DNA of 64,000 nt, taken from Armatimonadota bacterium. GTDB lineage: Bacteria > Armatimonadota > HRBIN16. Location: positions 472,839 to 536,838 of the forward strand of contig BPGT01000001.1 in NCBI GenBank assembly GCA_026003175.1. The letters are read 5' to 3'. Numbering within the stretch: position 1 is the stretch's first letter; each line of letters starts with the position of its first letter. The position numbers and the translations under genes are program-made. Shown piece after piece: positions 15,834 through 24,090 of this stretch. The notes beneath the pieces were generated by a model that ran no database searches, was not told the origin of the DNA, and saw nothing but the letters and a program-made list of their open reading frames with translations.

Positions 15834-17018
15834 TTACGCCAGCGTGAACAGTTTTCCCTCGCCGGGCAGCAGCCTGGTCTGCAAGCGATGGCTATCCGCG
15901 TCGTATGGAACAGGCTGCACCAGCCCGTTCATCTGGTTCACCTCGCCCACCTCGCGTACGAAAGCGCGCAGACGAAGCACAGCACGCTGGCTCTGTCGGA
16001 ACGAGCGGTTTACCACCCACAGGTAATCCTGGCGCTGCCCATCGCGCAGCCAGCCGATCAGCATCTGATCGACGTCGCATTCTGCAACCGGCGACCTGTT
16101 ATCCAGAGCGACTGCGCCCTTCGGCAAAGGCGATGTATGGTAGACCCCCACGCTGCGCAGACGCATCTGCGTGCGGGCAAGGCTTCGGATGCGCCCGTGC
16201 AGGTCCTTCAGGATAGTATACTTGGAGGAAGGCACACCCTTTTCGTTGATAATTGCATTGCGGAAACGCCACTGCGGGTCAAAGGGCGGCGTCCAGTAGG
16301 TGAACCAGAGGATACCCTTCGCACCGTATGCCAGCGTGGTGTATATCTGCCAGCGCAGGTCGGCTTCATCGGGGTCGCGATACGGACCATGTGGTACCGT
16401 CAGCACGATTTGCACAAAGGGCAGTTTCGCTTGCAGACAGTGCTTGCGCACAATCTCCAGGTTCTCGAAGTAGATGTCGCGCTCGCCGTTTTCGAACAGC
16501 GCGTAGTGATCCCAGCTCACCAGTGCGGGCTGTACCTCCCTGAGGTAGCGTGCGATGTACTCATCGTAGGTCTTTGTGCCAAGTTGCTGCTCGTTGGCGT
16601 AGTTCGGAAAGAGGTTGATGTATGGCAGGTGTTTCGGGTCTTTCTGCTGCAGATAGCGGTTTACCGCGCCCAGCAAAGGGAAGGCAGAGGCACTGGGTTC
16701 GTCCATCAGGAAGTAACCCGCCAGCGCGGGATAGTGCCCGTAGTCGGCTATCACTGTGTCGAGGTTGTGTGTGAAATCGGGGTCTTCAGGCTGCTTAGCA
16801 AGTATTCTACCGTCGCCCACGATTGCTTTCAGACCCGTTTTCTGGCACAGGTCCAGAATCTGGCGGTTCAAATCCACGCTCCACGCGCTGCATGGTGGCA
16901 ACACCACGTTGAAGCCGCACTCGGCGATTTCGCGGTAACGTTGCAGATTCGTCTCCTCGCCCGGCGGAGCGCACCAGAACGAAAGCATAAACTGTTTACA
17001 GATGTCCGGCTGAGGCAT
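15834..17018 (-). CDS. Putative TIM-barrel glycoside-hydrolase-like protein
   Basis: About 394 residues with no signal peptide. The order 'FNVVLPPCSAW', 'LKAIVGDGRILA', 'LAGYFLMDEPSASAFPLLG', 'YINLFPNYANE', 'LVSWDHYALFENG' and 'AKGILWFTYWTPPF' follows the strands of a GH-A-like (beta/alpha)8 barrel; the Glu in MDEPS sits where the catalytic acid is expected. A beta-sandwich-like C-terminus follows. Specificity cannot be read. It begins 17 bases after the permease stop with a GGAGAGGAG site before this ATG; another ATG at 17039 overlaps the permease stop as ATGA. It is therefore the third gene of a sugar transport operon and probably acts on the imported sugar or a derivative. Confidence 0.65.
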   Translation of the reverse strand: MPQPDICKQFMLSFWCAPPGEETNLQRYREIAECGFNVVLPPCSAWSVDLNRQILDLCQKTGLKAIVGDGRILAKQPEDPDFTHNLDTVIADYGHYPALAGYFLMDEPSASAFPLLGAVNRYLQQKDPKHLPYINLFPNYANEQQLGTKTYDEYIARYLREVQPALVSWDHYALFENGERDIYFENLEIVRKHCLQAKLPFVQIVLTVPHGPYRDPDEADLRWQIYTTLAYGAKGILWFTYWTPPFDPQWRFRNAIINEKGVPSSKYTILKDLHGRIRSLARTQMRLRSVGVYHTSPLPKGAVALDNRSPVAECDVDQMLIGWLRDGQRQDYLWVVNRSFRQSQRAVLRLRAFVREVGEVNQMNGLVQPVPYDADSHRLQTRLLPGEGKLFTLA

Positions 17019-17035
17019 TGCTCCTCTCCTATCGT

Positions 17036-18028
17036 TCATTTCTTACGAGCCAGCCATTGCTGCTGCAGGCGGTTGAGCACAGCGGTTATCAGCAGGATAG
17101 TGCCCACTACCGTGCCCTCCCAGTTGGACGCTCCCTGCTGGATCACGAAGCTGATACCGCTGAGTATCACATTGAGCAAACCCGCGCCGATAACCGCCCC
17201 GATAACCGTGCCCTGTCCTCCGCTGAGGCTACAACCGCTCACCACCGCCGCGGCGATCGCCTTGAGCTCATAAGAGAGCCCGCTACCCGGGATGCCCTGT
17301 CTTTGGTAGGAAGCGTACAGGATACCTGCTAGCCCTGCAAGCAGACTGCACAGCCCGTAGGCAATCGTCTGCGTGCGTAATACGCTGATACCCGACAGGC
17401 GCGTGGCTTCCTCGTTGTTGCCCAGCGCGTAGATATGCCTGCCGATGACCGTGAAATGCATCAGCACCGACACCAGCGCCAGCACGCCCAGCATGATATA
17501 AACCGGCACAGGTACGTTCCATATCTTACCGTTGCCCAGAAACTGAAACGCCTCCGAGTAGGGCGAATCCTGCGGCGAGACGGGAATGGGCACGTTATTG
17601 GTCATCAGTTGCCCTGCGCTGAGGAAGATAAACAACGACCCCAGCGTGACGATAAACGGCAATAGACGGAAGCGGTTAATCAGCAGGGCATGAAGGATAC
17701 CTACTCCTGCCGAGAACGCCAGCACCGCCAGGATACTCGCGCCCAGCGACCAGCCCGCCCGCGCCAGCAACCATGTGCACAGCACACCCGAAAACCCAAT
17801 CAGCGTGCCCACCGAGAGGTCAATCCCTCCGGCGATAATCACCACTGCCTCGCCGATGGCAAACACACCCAGCAGAGCAATCTGGCGAGAGAGGTTCTGC
17901 AGGCTGATGGGACCCAGAAAGGCGCCCCCTTTTTCGGTGGAGCTGATGAGCAGCACCAGCAGTATCAGCACCACCACCACGCCGAACTCGCGGGTGCGTA
18001 AAATGCGTCCTGCCCAGTAGCGCAGCAT
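17036..18028 (-). CDS. Ribose/simple-sugar ABC transporter permease (RbsC-like)
   Basis: A 330-residue inner-membrane protein with about nine or ten hydrophobic segments. Motifs typical of the BPD_transp_2 family include 'GEAVVIIAGGIDLSVGTLIG', 'FIVTLGSLFIFLSAGQLM', 'ALGNNEEATRLSGI' and 'SGCSLSGGQGTVIGAVIGAG'. It imports a monosaccharide with the lipoprotein encoded nine bases upstream. The matching RbsA-type double ATPase is not in this window. Confidence 0.9.
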   Translation of the reverse strand: MLRYWAGRILRTREFGVVVVLILLVLLISSTEKGGAFLGPISLQNLSRQIALLGVFAIGEAVVIIAGGIDLSVGTLIGFSGVLCTWLLARAGWSLGASILAVLAFSAGVGILHALLINRFRLLPFIVTLGSLFIFLSAGQLMTNNVPIPVSPQDSPYSEAFQFLGNGKIWNVPVPVYIMLGVLALVSVLMHFTVIGRHIYALGNNEEATRLSGISVLRTQTIAYGLCSLLAGLAGILYASYQRQGIPGSGLSYELKAIAAAVVSGCSLSGGQGTVIGAVIGAGLLNVILSGISFVIQQGASNWEGTVVGTILLITAVLNRLQQQWLARKK

Positions 18029-18037
18029 TGGCTATTC

Positions 18038-19072
18038 CTACGATGACTTAATGCCCAGCTCTTCCAGCCGCTTCAGGTACTCTTCGATGTTCTGAGGGGT
18101 GATAATCTCCACGCCGGTGTCGATAACGTTGCCGGGCGCGACCTTGTAGCCTGATTCGGCTTCGAACTCCTTCAGCGCCTTGTCCACATCGCCCAGTGTG
18201 ATAATCTTGTAGAGCAGTTGCACCGAGCGGTAGCCGAACTCATAGGGTTTTTGCACCACGGTGGCGTCGATTTCGCCGCGCTTGAGATGGTTGATGGTCT
18301 CCGGCTCGGCGTCGAAGCAGAGGATTTTGACCTTGCCGAGCATCCCTGCCTCTTTCACCGCCGCCGCAATCTGGGGACCGTCGTATGAGAACAACCCCAG
18401 CAGCATCTTCACGTCCTTGTGCGCCTGCAGCACGTTCTCCACGTTGGCACGTGCTTTGGCGGGGTCTTTGTTGTCATCGAACACGTCTACTAGCACGATG
18501 TTCGTGCCTTTCACCGCCTCTTTGAAGCCGGCGATACGCTCGCGGGCGTTGGGAGCGTTCTGGTTGCCCACGAAGCCGAATACCTTACCGCCTTCGGGGA
18601 GCAGCTTCTTTGCCGCTTCGCCTGCTGCCTTACCCGCCTCGAAGTTGTTCGTGCCGATGTAAGCGATGCGCCTGGAGTTCGCCGCGTCCGAGTCGAAGGT
18701 GATGACCTTAATACCGCTGTTCATCAGGTCGTCGATAATTGGACCAATGGTGTCCGATTCGATGACCGAAATCCCGATGCCATCCACCTTCTGTGCCTGA
18801 TATTCTTCGATAATTTGCCTTTGCAGGGCAGGGGAGTCGGTGGTAGGGCGGCGGGAGATCGCCTCACAACCGAGCTCTTCCGCTGCTCTCTTCATACCCA
18901 CTTCCATCGGGTCCCAGAAAGGCGAGCTGCCGTTCGTGATAAGCACAATGCGCACCTTTTTCTCGCCTGAAGGAGCTTGCGTGGTGGCAGTCGTGCTTTC
19001 CCTCTTCGCACAGCCGACCAGCCACAGGGCTATCGTTGCTATCCACAACATTGTCCAGCGATATGTTCTCAT
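18038..19072 (-). CDS. Sugar ABC transporter substrate-binding lipoprotein (RbsB-like)
   Basis: A 344-residue protein with a lipoprotein signal (IALWLVGC; the Cys is the lipidation site) and a two-lobed periplasmic-binding fold: 'IVLITNGSSPFWDPMEVG', 'QKVDGIGISVIESDTIGP', 'GGKVFGFVGNQNAPNAR', 'ILCFDAEPETINHLKRGEID' and 'VVQKPYEFGYRSVQLL'. The closest styles are ribose/xylose/allose binders. A GGGAGGTAG ribosome site precedes the ATG. It is first in an operon with the permease and the TIM-barrel gene. The ligand cannot be told from sequence alone. Confidence 0.9.
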   Translation of the reverse strand: MRTYRWTMLWIATIALWLVGCAKRESTTATTQAPSGEKKVRIVLITNGSSPFWDPMEVGMKRAAEELGCEAISRRPTTDSPALQRQIIEEYQAQKVDGIGISVIESDTIGPIIDDLMNSGIKVITFDSDAANSRRIAYIGTNNFEAGKAAGEAAKKLLPEGGKVFGFVGNQNAPNARERIAGFKEAVKGTNIVLVDVFDDNKDPAKARANVENVLQAHKDVKMLLGLFSYDGPQIAAAVKEAGMLGKVKILCFDAEPETINHLKRGEIDATVVQKPYEFGYRSVQLLYKIITLGDVDKALKEFEAESGYKVAPGNVIDTGVEIITPQNIEEYLKRLEELGIKSS

Positions 19073-19189
19073 GTTGTCTCTACCTCCCTGCGTTGTTCCC
19101 TGTGTTTATTCGCGACGGTAGAGGGCCAATCCTGCGGGGACACCGCCAGCGGTAGGTTGCTGAGATGGGTATAGCAAACCATCGGCTAC

Positions 19190-21142
19190 CTACCGTTCGA
19201 ACAGCGTTGCCCGGTGGATATCCCGCAGGCGTTTGGTGAGGGGCGCAAACCTGCGTACCAGCGCGAGCACCACCACATTCTCCGCGCTGAGCGGTGGGGA
19301 AACGGGCAGATTCTTGGCTATCTGATCCAGCAAGCCCGCTTCTTGCTGAGTAAAGGTGTTGGTGCGAAAGCGCAATGCCAGCACATAAAGCGGCTTGTTG
19401 GTGTATTGCTTCATCACCTTGCGTACAAGGTAAGCCGCGCGTATCTGCGTGTATTGCCACAGGTACCTGCGCAGAGCAAGAGCCTGTGTGGGGGTGATGT
19501 CTGCCGGTTCGAACTGATCATCCGGGCTGATTTCGGTGCGCTCATAAATCGCCTCGGAGACTTTCGCATAGTATTGTTGACCTTGCAGGCGATACCGTTC
19601 TGCTTTTTCCATCTCGCCCTGCCCAGCCCAGTATCCGGCAAGGAGCTCACATGCCAGCAGTGTATAGGATTCGTCTAGCTGCATCGCACGCTCGAGAAGA
19701 GGGATAGCCTGTTCCGGCTGCTCGTCAATGAGCAAGCCGCCCAGCACGTAGTGCGCAGCTGCATGTTGGGGGTAGCTCTGTAGAACCGATTGGGCGTAGG
19801 CAATTGCCTGTTCGCGGGAACGAAAATTGGCTGAGAGCATTAGCCGTTCCTCTATCTCTTCACCTGTCAGTTGTGTTTTGCCCTCAAGCACCGCGAGGCG
19901 ACCTTTGGCTTCTTTTATCTGCTGGAGGACTTCATGCCATTGCGGCAGTACGTTCTCACGCCAGAAAGTAAAGACCGCCTGTGAGATAGAAGCACGGCTA
20001 TCACCCAGCAGAAACTCCGCAGCGGTTTCCGAAGAACGAGGAGGCAATTCCACTTTTGCAGGCGTCAAAGGGTCAGTCTGTATAGGCAGATAGCCTATCG
20101 CGTGCAGGCGATTGCGCAAAGAGGGATGTGGGTCGTATGGGTCGTTCGATTCCAGCAGTTGTAAGCCAAGCCATCTTTGAAAGCGCGGAGAGGGGTAATG
20201 TTGCTCCCAAGACTGGCGCAAGTTATCGAAGGGGTTTATTATCCTGTACAGCTCCTCTTCCAGGATACGGTTCCAGTAAACTTGAGAAAGCCATCTGTCG
20301 CCAAGACCAAGAAGAATCAGCGACTCACCGTAGGCTTTGGGTGTGCCCACTGCAGCAGCCACCCGGTCCGCGTGTTGCTCCCACTGCCTTTCGGCAATCT
20401 GTGCCAGGAGATGAAAGCGAGGTAACAGCCATGAGTAAAAGGACAGCATAGCTGGCGCGACAAATGCTCCGTGCTCATCGCTTTCAGCAAGGTCTACCAT
20501 CTGCTTCCAGAACTCGTAAAGGCGCAACGCTTTGGCAAACGTACCCTGTTCATCCCGGGATCGTAGCAGGTGGGCTAACTCATGTGCTACGACAGCCCGC
20601 ATCTGGTCTGGGCTGAGGATATCCATCAAAGGCAGTCCCAGTACCAGGCTGTACCTTACACGTCGGAAGGTAGTCTGCGCTGTCCATGGGGCAATCGCCG
20701 CATTCAGGTCAGGGGTGATGACCACTTCTTCAATCGGATAGGTGTCCATGCGCTGGCACATCTGGTCTAGGATACGAAAAAGGCGTGGTGCATCGGCACG
20801 GGTGAGGAGTACGCCGTTAGGTGGAGGGATTTGCGGAGCGAAGAGCGATTGCACAATCTGCTTCGTGCCGTAGAGCAGAGCCAGCACGATACTCGTCGGC
20901 ACCACAGCAGCGTATACCGCAAAGCGCAACAGTAGCGGATACAGGATGAATATCTTCCATGAAACGTAAGCAATGCCTGCCGAGATAAGCAACGCTAGCA
21001 CAACGAGCACGACGGCAAACAGCAAAGGGAATAATGTCCCTAACGCCATCCACGTCCTCAGGTGGAACCGGTAGGTTGCCGGACGATGTGCAGCCAGTTG
21101 CTCCCAGTACAGGTATTGCTCATCCCAAGAACGCCTGGCCAT
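19190..21142 (-). CDS. M48-type zinc metalloprotease with C-terminal TPR-like region
   Basis: A 650-residue membrane protein. Two or three hydrophobic segments at about 35-105 anchor it. The catalytic zinc site is 'VVAHELAHLL' (HExxH), and the third ligand Glu lies in 'RQWEQHADRVAA' about 70 residues later, the M48 (HtpX/Ste24) arrangement. From about residue 420 helical repeats resemble TPRs ('YAQSVLQSYPQHAAAHYVLG', 'AIPLLERAMQLDES'). Such proteins usually degrade damaged membrane or envelope proteins. It is divergent from the PhyH gene and has its own AGGAGA ribosome site. Confidence 0.85.
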   Translation of the reverse strand: MARRSWDEQYLYWEQLAAHRPATYRFHLRTWMALGTLFPLLFAVVLVVLALLISAGIAYVSWKIFILYPLLLRFAVYAAVVPTSIVLALLYGTKQIVQSLFAPQIPPPNGVLLTRADAPRLFRILDQMCQRMDTYPIEEVVITPDLNAAIAPWTAQTTFRRVRYSLVLGLPLMDILSPDQMRAVVAHELAHLLRSRDEQGTFAKALRLYEFWKQMVDLAESDEHGAFVAPAMLSFYSWLLPRFHLLAQIAERQWEQHADRVAAAVGTPKAYGESLILLGLGDRWLSQVYWNRILEEELYRIINPFDNLRQSWEQHYPSPRFQRWLGLQLLESNDPYDPHPSLRNRLHAIGYLPIQTDPLTPAKVELPPRSSETAAEFLLGDSRASISQAVFTFWRENVLPQWHEVLQQIKEAKGRLAVLEGKTQLTGEEIEERLMLSANFRSREQAIAYAQSVLQSYPQHAAAHYVLGGLLIDEQPEQAIPLLERAMQLDESYTLLACELLAGYWAGQGEMEKAERYRLQGQQYYAKVSEAIYERTEISPDDQFEPADITPTQALALRRYLWQYTQIRAAYLVRKVMKQYTNKPLYVLALRFRTNTFTQQEAGLLDQIAKNLPVSPPLSAENVVVLALVRRFAPLTKRLRDIHRATLFER

Positions 21143-21228
21143 CGCCTTTCTCCTGACGGATTATTATTATCGCTATCTTCGCAGCACAATGTAATCTTTC
21201 CTGCTTGTTGGCGAACCTGGAAAAGCGG

Positions 21229-21257
21229 TTGACAGTGAATGCTTGCTAATATATAAT
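21229..21257 (+). promoter_or_regulatory. Sigma70-type promoter for the PhyH-family gene
   Basis: TTGACA (21229-21234), 17-base spacer, TATAAT (21252-21257): a perfect consensus match, 39 bases before the ATG of the dioxygenase gene. Confidence 0.85.
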
Positions 21258-21296
21258 CTAGCATCACTCAACACACCTGATGAGGAGGGGTTTAGC

Positions 21297-22115
21297 ATGT
21301 TCACTACCTTCATCACCGACGAGCAGTGGTGCGAATACTTCAAGAACGGATACCTGCGATTGGGCAAGGTGATGACCGATGCGGAACTGGAGCAGATGCG
21401 TCAGCGCATCGACGACATCATGCTGGGCAAGGCAGACATCAACTATGACCGCTTGCTGATGCAGCTGGACGGCGAGACAGGGCGTTATGAAGACCTGCCG
21501 GATCAAACATTAGGCTTTAAGGGACCGACGCTGAACTATCGCAAGATCCAGAACCTGGAGTACGACCCCGTATTTTTGCGCTATATGCAAAAGCCTATCT
21601 TCCGTGAGATTTGCGCTACGGTGTACGGCGCGCACGTTCCCATCGCCTGCTATCGCGCTATGTTCATGAACAAACCCGCACAGAAGGGTACGGTGTTGCC
21701 GTGGCACCAGGATGCGGGGCTACAGTGGGGGCTAGACCGCGATCCGGTGGTAACTATCTGGACGGCGTTAGACCCCGCTACGAAAGAGAACGGCTGCGTG
21801 CGCGTAGTGCCCGGCACGCATCGGCTGGGCTTGCTCAGTGAGTGGGGACATACCATCACCCCTGAACAGGAGGCAATGTACTGCCCGGAGGACAAAGTGG
21901 TGTACCTGGAGGCGGAGGCAGGCGAAGCCATCTTGCTGCATAACTGGTTGTTACATGGCTCTGGCGTGAATACCATTGACATCCCGCGTCGTGCTTTCAG
22001 CGTGTGCTATATGGACGGACGTACCCGCCGCCTGAGCGATGGTGGAACCTTCCCTATCATCTTCGGTAAAGGCGCGCTCAACCCAGACGATCTGGAAGTG
22101 GGCACTCCCGTTTAG
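21297..22115 (+). CDS. Phytanoyl-CoA dioxygenase (PhyH) family Fe(II)/2-oxoglutarate oxygenase
   Basis: A 272-residue cytosolic double-stranded beta-helix protein. 'LPWHQDAGLQWG' supplies the HxD iron ligands, 'ILLHNWLLHGSGVN' the distal His, and the following Arg in 'IPRRAFSVCYMDG' the 2-oxoglutarate anchor. A GAGGAGGGG ribosome site fixes the ATG; 18 codons of open frame upstream overlap the promoter and are not coding. Substrates of bacterial members are diverse (small-molecule hydroxylation or halogenation), so the substrate is open. Confidence 0.85.
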   Translation: MFTTFITDEQWCEYFKNGYLRLGKVMTDAELEQMRQRIDDIMLGKADINYDRLLMQLDGETGRYEDLPDQTLGFKGPTLNYRKIQNLEYDPVFLRYMQKPIFREICATVYGAHVPIACYRAMFMNKPAQKGTVLPWHQDAGLQWGLDRDPVVTIWTALDPATKENGCVRVVPGTHRLGLLSEWGHTITPEQEAMYCPEDKVVYLEAEAGEAILLHNWLLHGSGVNTIDIPRRAFSVCYMDGRTRRLSDGGTFPIIFGKGALNPDDLEVGTPV

Positions 22116-22179
22116 CCTCGCACCGTATATAATAGACAGGGAAGACGTGGTAACGCCTTGCCCAAGGAGGTGCATGCTC

Positions 22180-22416
22180 ATGGCAAAGAACATGGGAGTT
22201 GCCGACCGCGTGATACGGGTGATTATCGCGGTGATTTTCGCCCTGCTCATCCTGCTGGGTACGGTGAAAGGCGTTGCGGCGTGGGTGCTCGGCATCATCG
22301 CGCTGATTCTGCTGGTGACGAGTATCGTGGCTTTCTGCCCTTTGTATAAGGTGCTGGGCATCCGTACGCTAAAGGAGGGAGGCAGCCCGCAAGGTGAGAC
22401 AACCGCGACAACGTAG
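22180..22416 (+). CDS. DUF2892 (YgaP-like) small inner-membrane protein
   Basis: A 78-residue protein with two membrane helices (about 13-30 and 34-55), and 'VADRVIRVIIAV' and 'FCPLYKVLGIRTL' matching the DUF2892 ends; the CPLY motif is diagnostic. The second ATG is chosen because AAGGAGG lies nine bases before it. Function is unknown; in YgaP this domain anchors a rhodanese, but here it stands alone. A TATAAT at 22128 lacks a clear -35. Confidence 0.85.
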   Translation: MAKNMGVADRVIRVIIAVIFALLILLGTVKGVAAWVLGIIALILLVTSIVAFCPLYKVLGIRTLKEGGSPQGETTATT

Positions 22417-22423
22417 CGCTGCT

Positions 22424-22545
22424 GGAGGGCGAGGCTCCTGCTAAGCGGTTGTGTGGTGTGATGTTCGGCTCACCGGGAGGTTCGCCCTCCAGTCTTGTGC
22501 ACGTAATCATCCCACTTGGAGGGCGGGGCTCCTGCCGAGCCGTTT
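22424..22545. repeat. Two copies of the GGAGGGCGAGGCTCC dispersed repeat
   Basis: CTGGAGGGCGAGGCTCCTGC at about 22424 and TTGGAGGGCGGGGCTCCTGC followed by CGAGCCG at about 22515, with a reverse-like GGTTCGCCCTCCAG between them, so this 198-base gap can fold into a large hairpin. It occupies the space between convergent genes. Confidence 0.65.
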
Positions 22546-22614
22546 ATGGGGGGTACGCTACAGCGAGTCCCTAAGATTTTTTGTGCACCTCAGGATAGCA
22601 TACAGCCGGGGTGA

Positions 22615-23931
22615 CTATCCTTCCTCCCGCCGCGGTGCGAGCAGGGTGAGCACCACCGCCAGCACCAGAAAACTTATCTCTACCACTCCTCCCGAACCCC
22701 ACCGCACGAACCAGTTGCCCTCGCCAGGCGTGAACAACACAGGGGGCAGAAACTTCACCCACGTCAGCCCCGTTTGCATCCACACTGTCCACAGCCACCA
22801 GGTGCGTGTGGGCGCGTTGCGCCGAAACCAGAGCGCGGCGAGATAGGCGGTGATAAACAGCAGCACCACCAGACCTGCAAAGCCCCAGCCGCCAGCGAAA
22901 AGCGCTTTCTCGTCGGTCAGGTAGCGCACGGTATCGGTCGCAGAAACCAGCGTGACCGCCACACCCGTGCCAAACGGCGCCCATCCCGTGCCCGCAAGGC
23001 TTCCCAGCAGACCAAACAGCATCCACAGGAAAGGCAGGTTCGCCCACGATTGCGCCCAGCTCACGTCCTGCTCCACCGCCAGTGTAGGTATCAGCCAGAG
23101 CAGGATGGTGAGGTCGTCCCAGCGGCGGTGCCAGGTGGCAGGTTGAGGCGGTAGATTGGCTGACAACCCGCTCATCTTCCAGCCGATGCCCAGTCCCGCG
23201 CCCGCGATGAAGCCGAAGGTCATCTCCATCACCTTCCACCAGTCCATCCATCGCTGCACCGCCTCGCCAAAAGGTTTCTGGTGCATACCCCATGCCTGCA
23301 GTACCTCTCCGAAGCTGAAGCCGATAGCCCCTGCCACGATTCCCCCTAGCGCCATCGCTACTGCCTGCCGGTGCTTGCGGAACGCGCCAGTGTACACCAT
23401 CAAACCGATGAGCGCAGACCACAACCCACCCCACCACTCCACGCGCGGTTTCGCGGAGTTGGGGTCGGAGAAATAGATGAGCGGAAGTTGTTCCGGCGGG
23501 TTGTGTGGGCGATTCAGCAGCTGCACCCCAATAGCCCACAGCGCCAGCATACCCAGCAGCATCAGCGCGAGTTCTTGAGGACGGTAGCGGTCGCTGGCGG
23601 CGATTGCCAGAAAGGCGCCGACGATACCAATCCACACCCCACCTTTGATAGCCAGTCCCAGCAACCCCCACCAGTAGGTCGGCGAGGGGTACTGGTTCTG
23701 CACCAGTCCAATGGTCTGCCCGTAGGTCATCATCCCGCCCAACGAGCAGGCGAAGGCAGCGACCGCCGCCAGGCGCACCGCCTCTTTGCCGCGCCAGCCC
23801 GCCAGCATCGCCAGCGCCAGTCCCACCATCGCGCCGGGCACCATCGCGCCCGTCTCGCCTCCGAACTGCCCGCGAATGCCCCACCCCAGACACATCGCCA
23901 GGGCGGGCAGCAGAACAAACAGAACGTTCAT
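22615..23931 (-). CDS. Polytopic membrane protein of unknown function
   Basis: 438 residues with about 10-12 hydrophobic segments and many Trp and Gly residues. The N-terminus 'LAMCLGWGIRGQFGGETGAM' is distinctive, and I associate it loosely with uncharacterised membrane proteins of Planctomycetes, Verrucomicrobia and Armatimonadota. No transporter, enzyme or sensor motif is visible. It faces away from the giant helicase-repeat gene. Confidence 0.7.
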   Translation of the reverse strand: MNVLFVLLPALAMCLGWGIRGQFGGETGAMVPGAMVGLALAMLAGWRGKEAVRLAAVAAFACSLGGMMTYGQTIGLVQNQYPSPTYWWGLLGLAIKGGVWIGIVGAFLAIAASDRYRPQELALMLLGMLALWAIGVQLLNRPHNPPEQLPLIYFSDPNSAKPRVEWWGGLWSALIGLMVYTGAFRKHRQAVAMALGGIVAGAIGFSFGEVLQAWGMHQKPFGEAVQRWMDWWKVMEMTFGFIAGAGLGIGWKMSGLSANLPPQPATWHRRWDDLTILLWLIPTLAVEQDVSWAQSWANLPFLWMLFGLLGSLAGTGWAPFGTGVAVTLVSATDTVRYLTDEKALFAGGWGFAGLVVLLFITAYLAALWFRRNAPTRTWWLWTVWMQTGLTWVKFLPPVLFTPGEGNWFVRWGSGGVVEISFLVLAVVLTLLAPRREEG

Positions 23932-24028
23932 GCCAGCCCTCCTGCGTGATTACTCTCGTTCCTTTTCGCGATTGGGAAAACAGCTCCTGTCACGATACGA
24001 AAATCCCCTCTTTTTGTCTGCAAACCGC

Positions 24029-24058
24029 TTGCATTCTGCATAGAGGTTGTGCTATGAT
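24029..24058 (+). promoter_or_regulatory. Promoter of the giant helicase-repeat gene
   Basis: TTGCAT (24029-24034), 18-base spacer, TATGAT (24053-24058), followed by an AGGA about nine bases before the ATG. Good but not perfect consensus. Confidence 0.6.
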
Positions 24059-24090
24059 GGGGCGAAAGAGTATTTGTCAGGACGTTCGCC

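Noticed and set aside
22571-23893. 440-codon ORF in an alternative minus frame
   Set aside because: It overlaps the polytopic membrane protein (22615-23931), whose frame has clear hydrophobic helices; the alternative is Arg/Gly-rich shadow.
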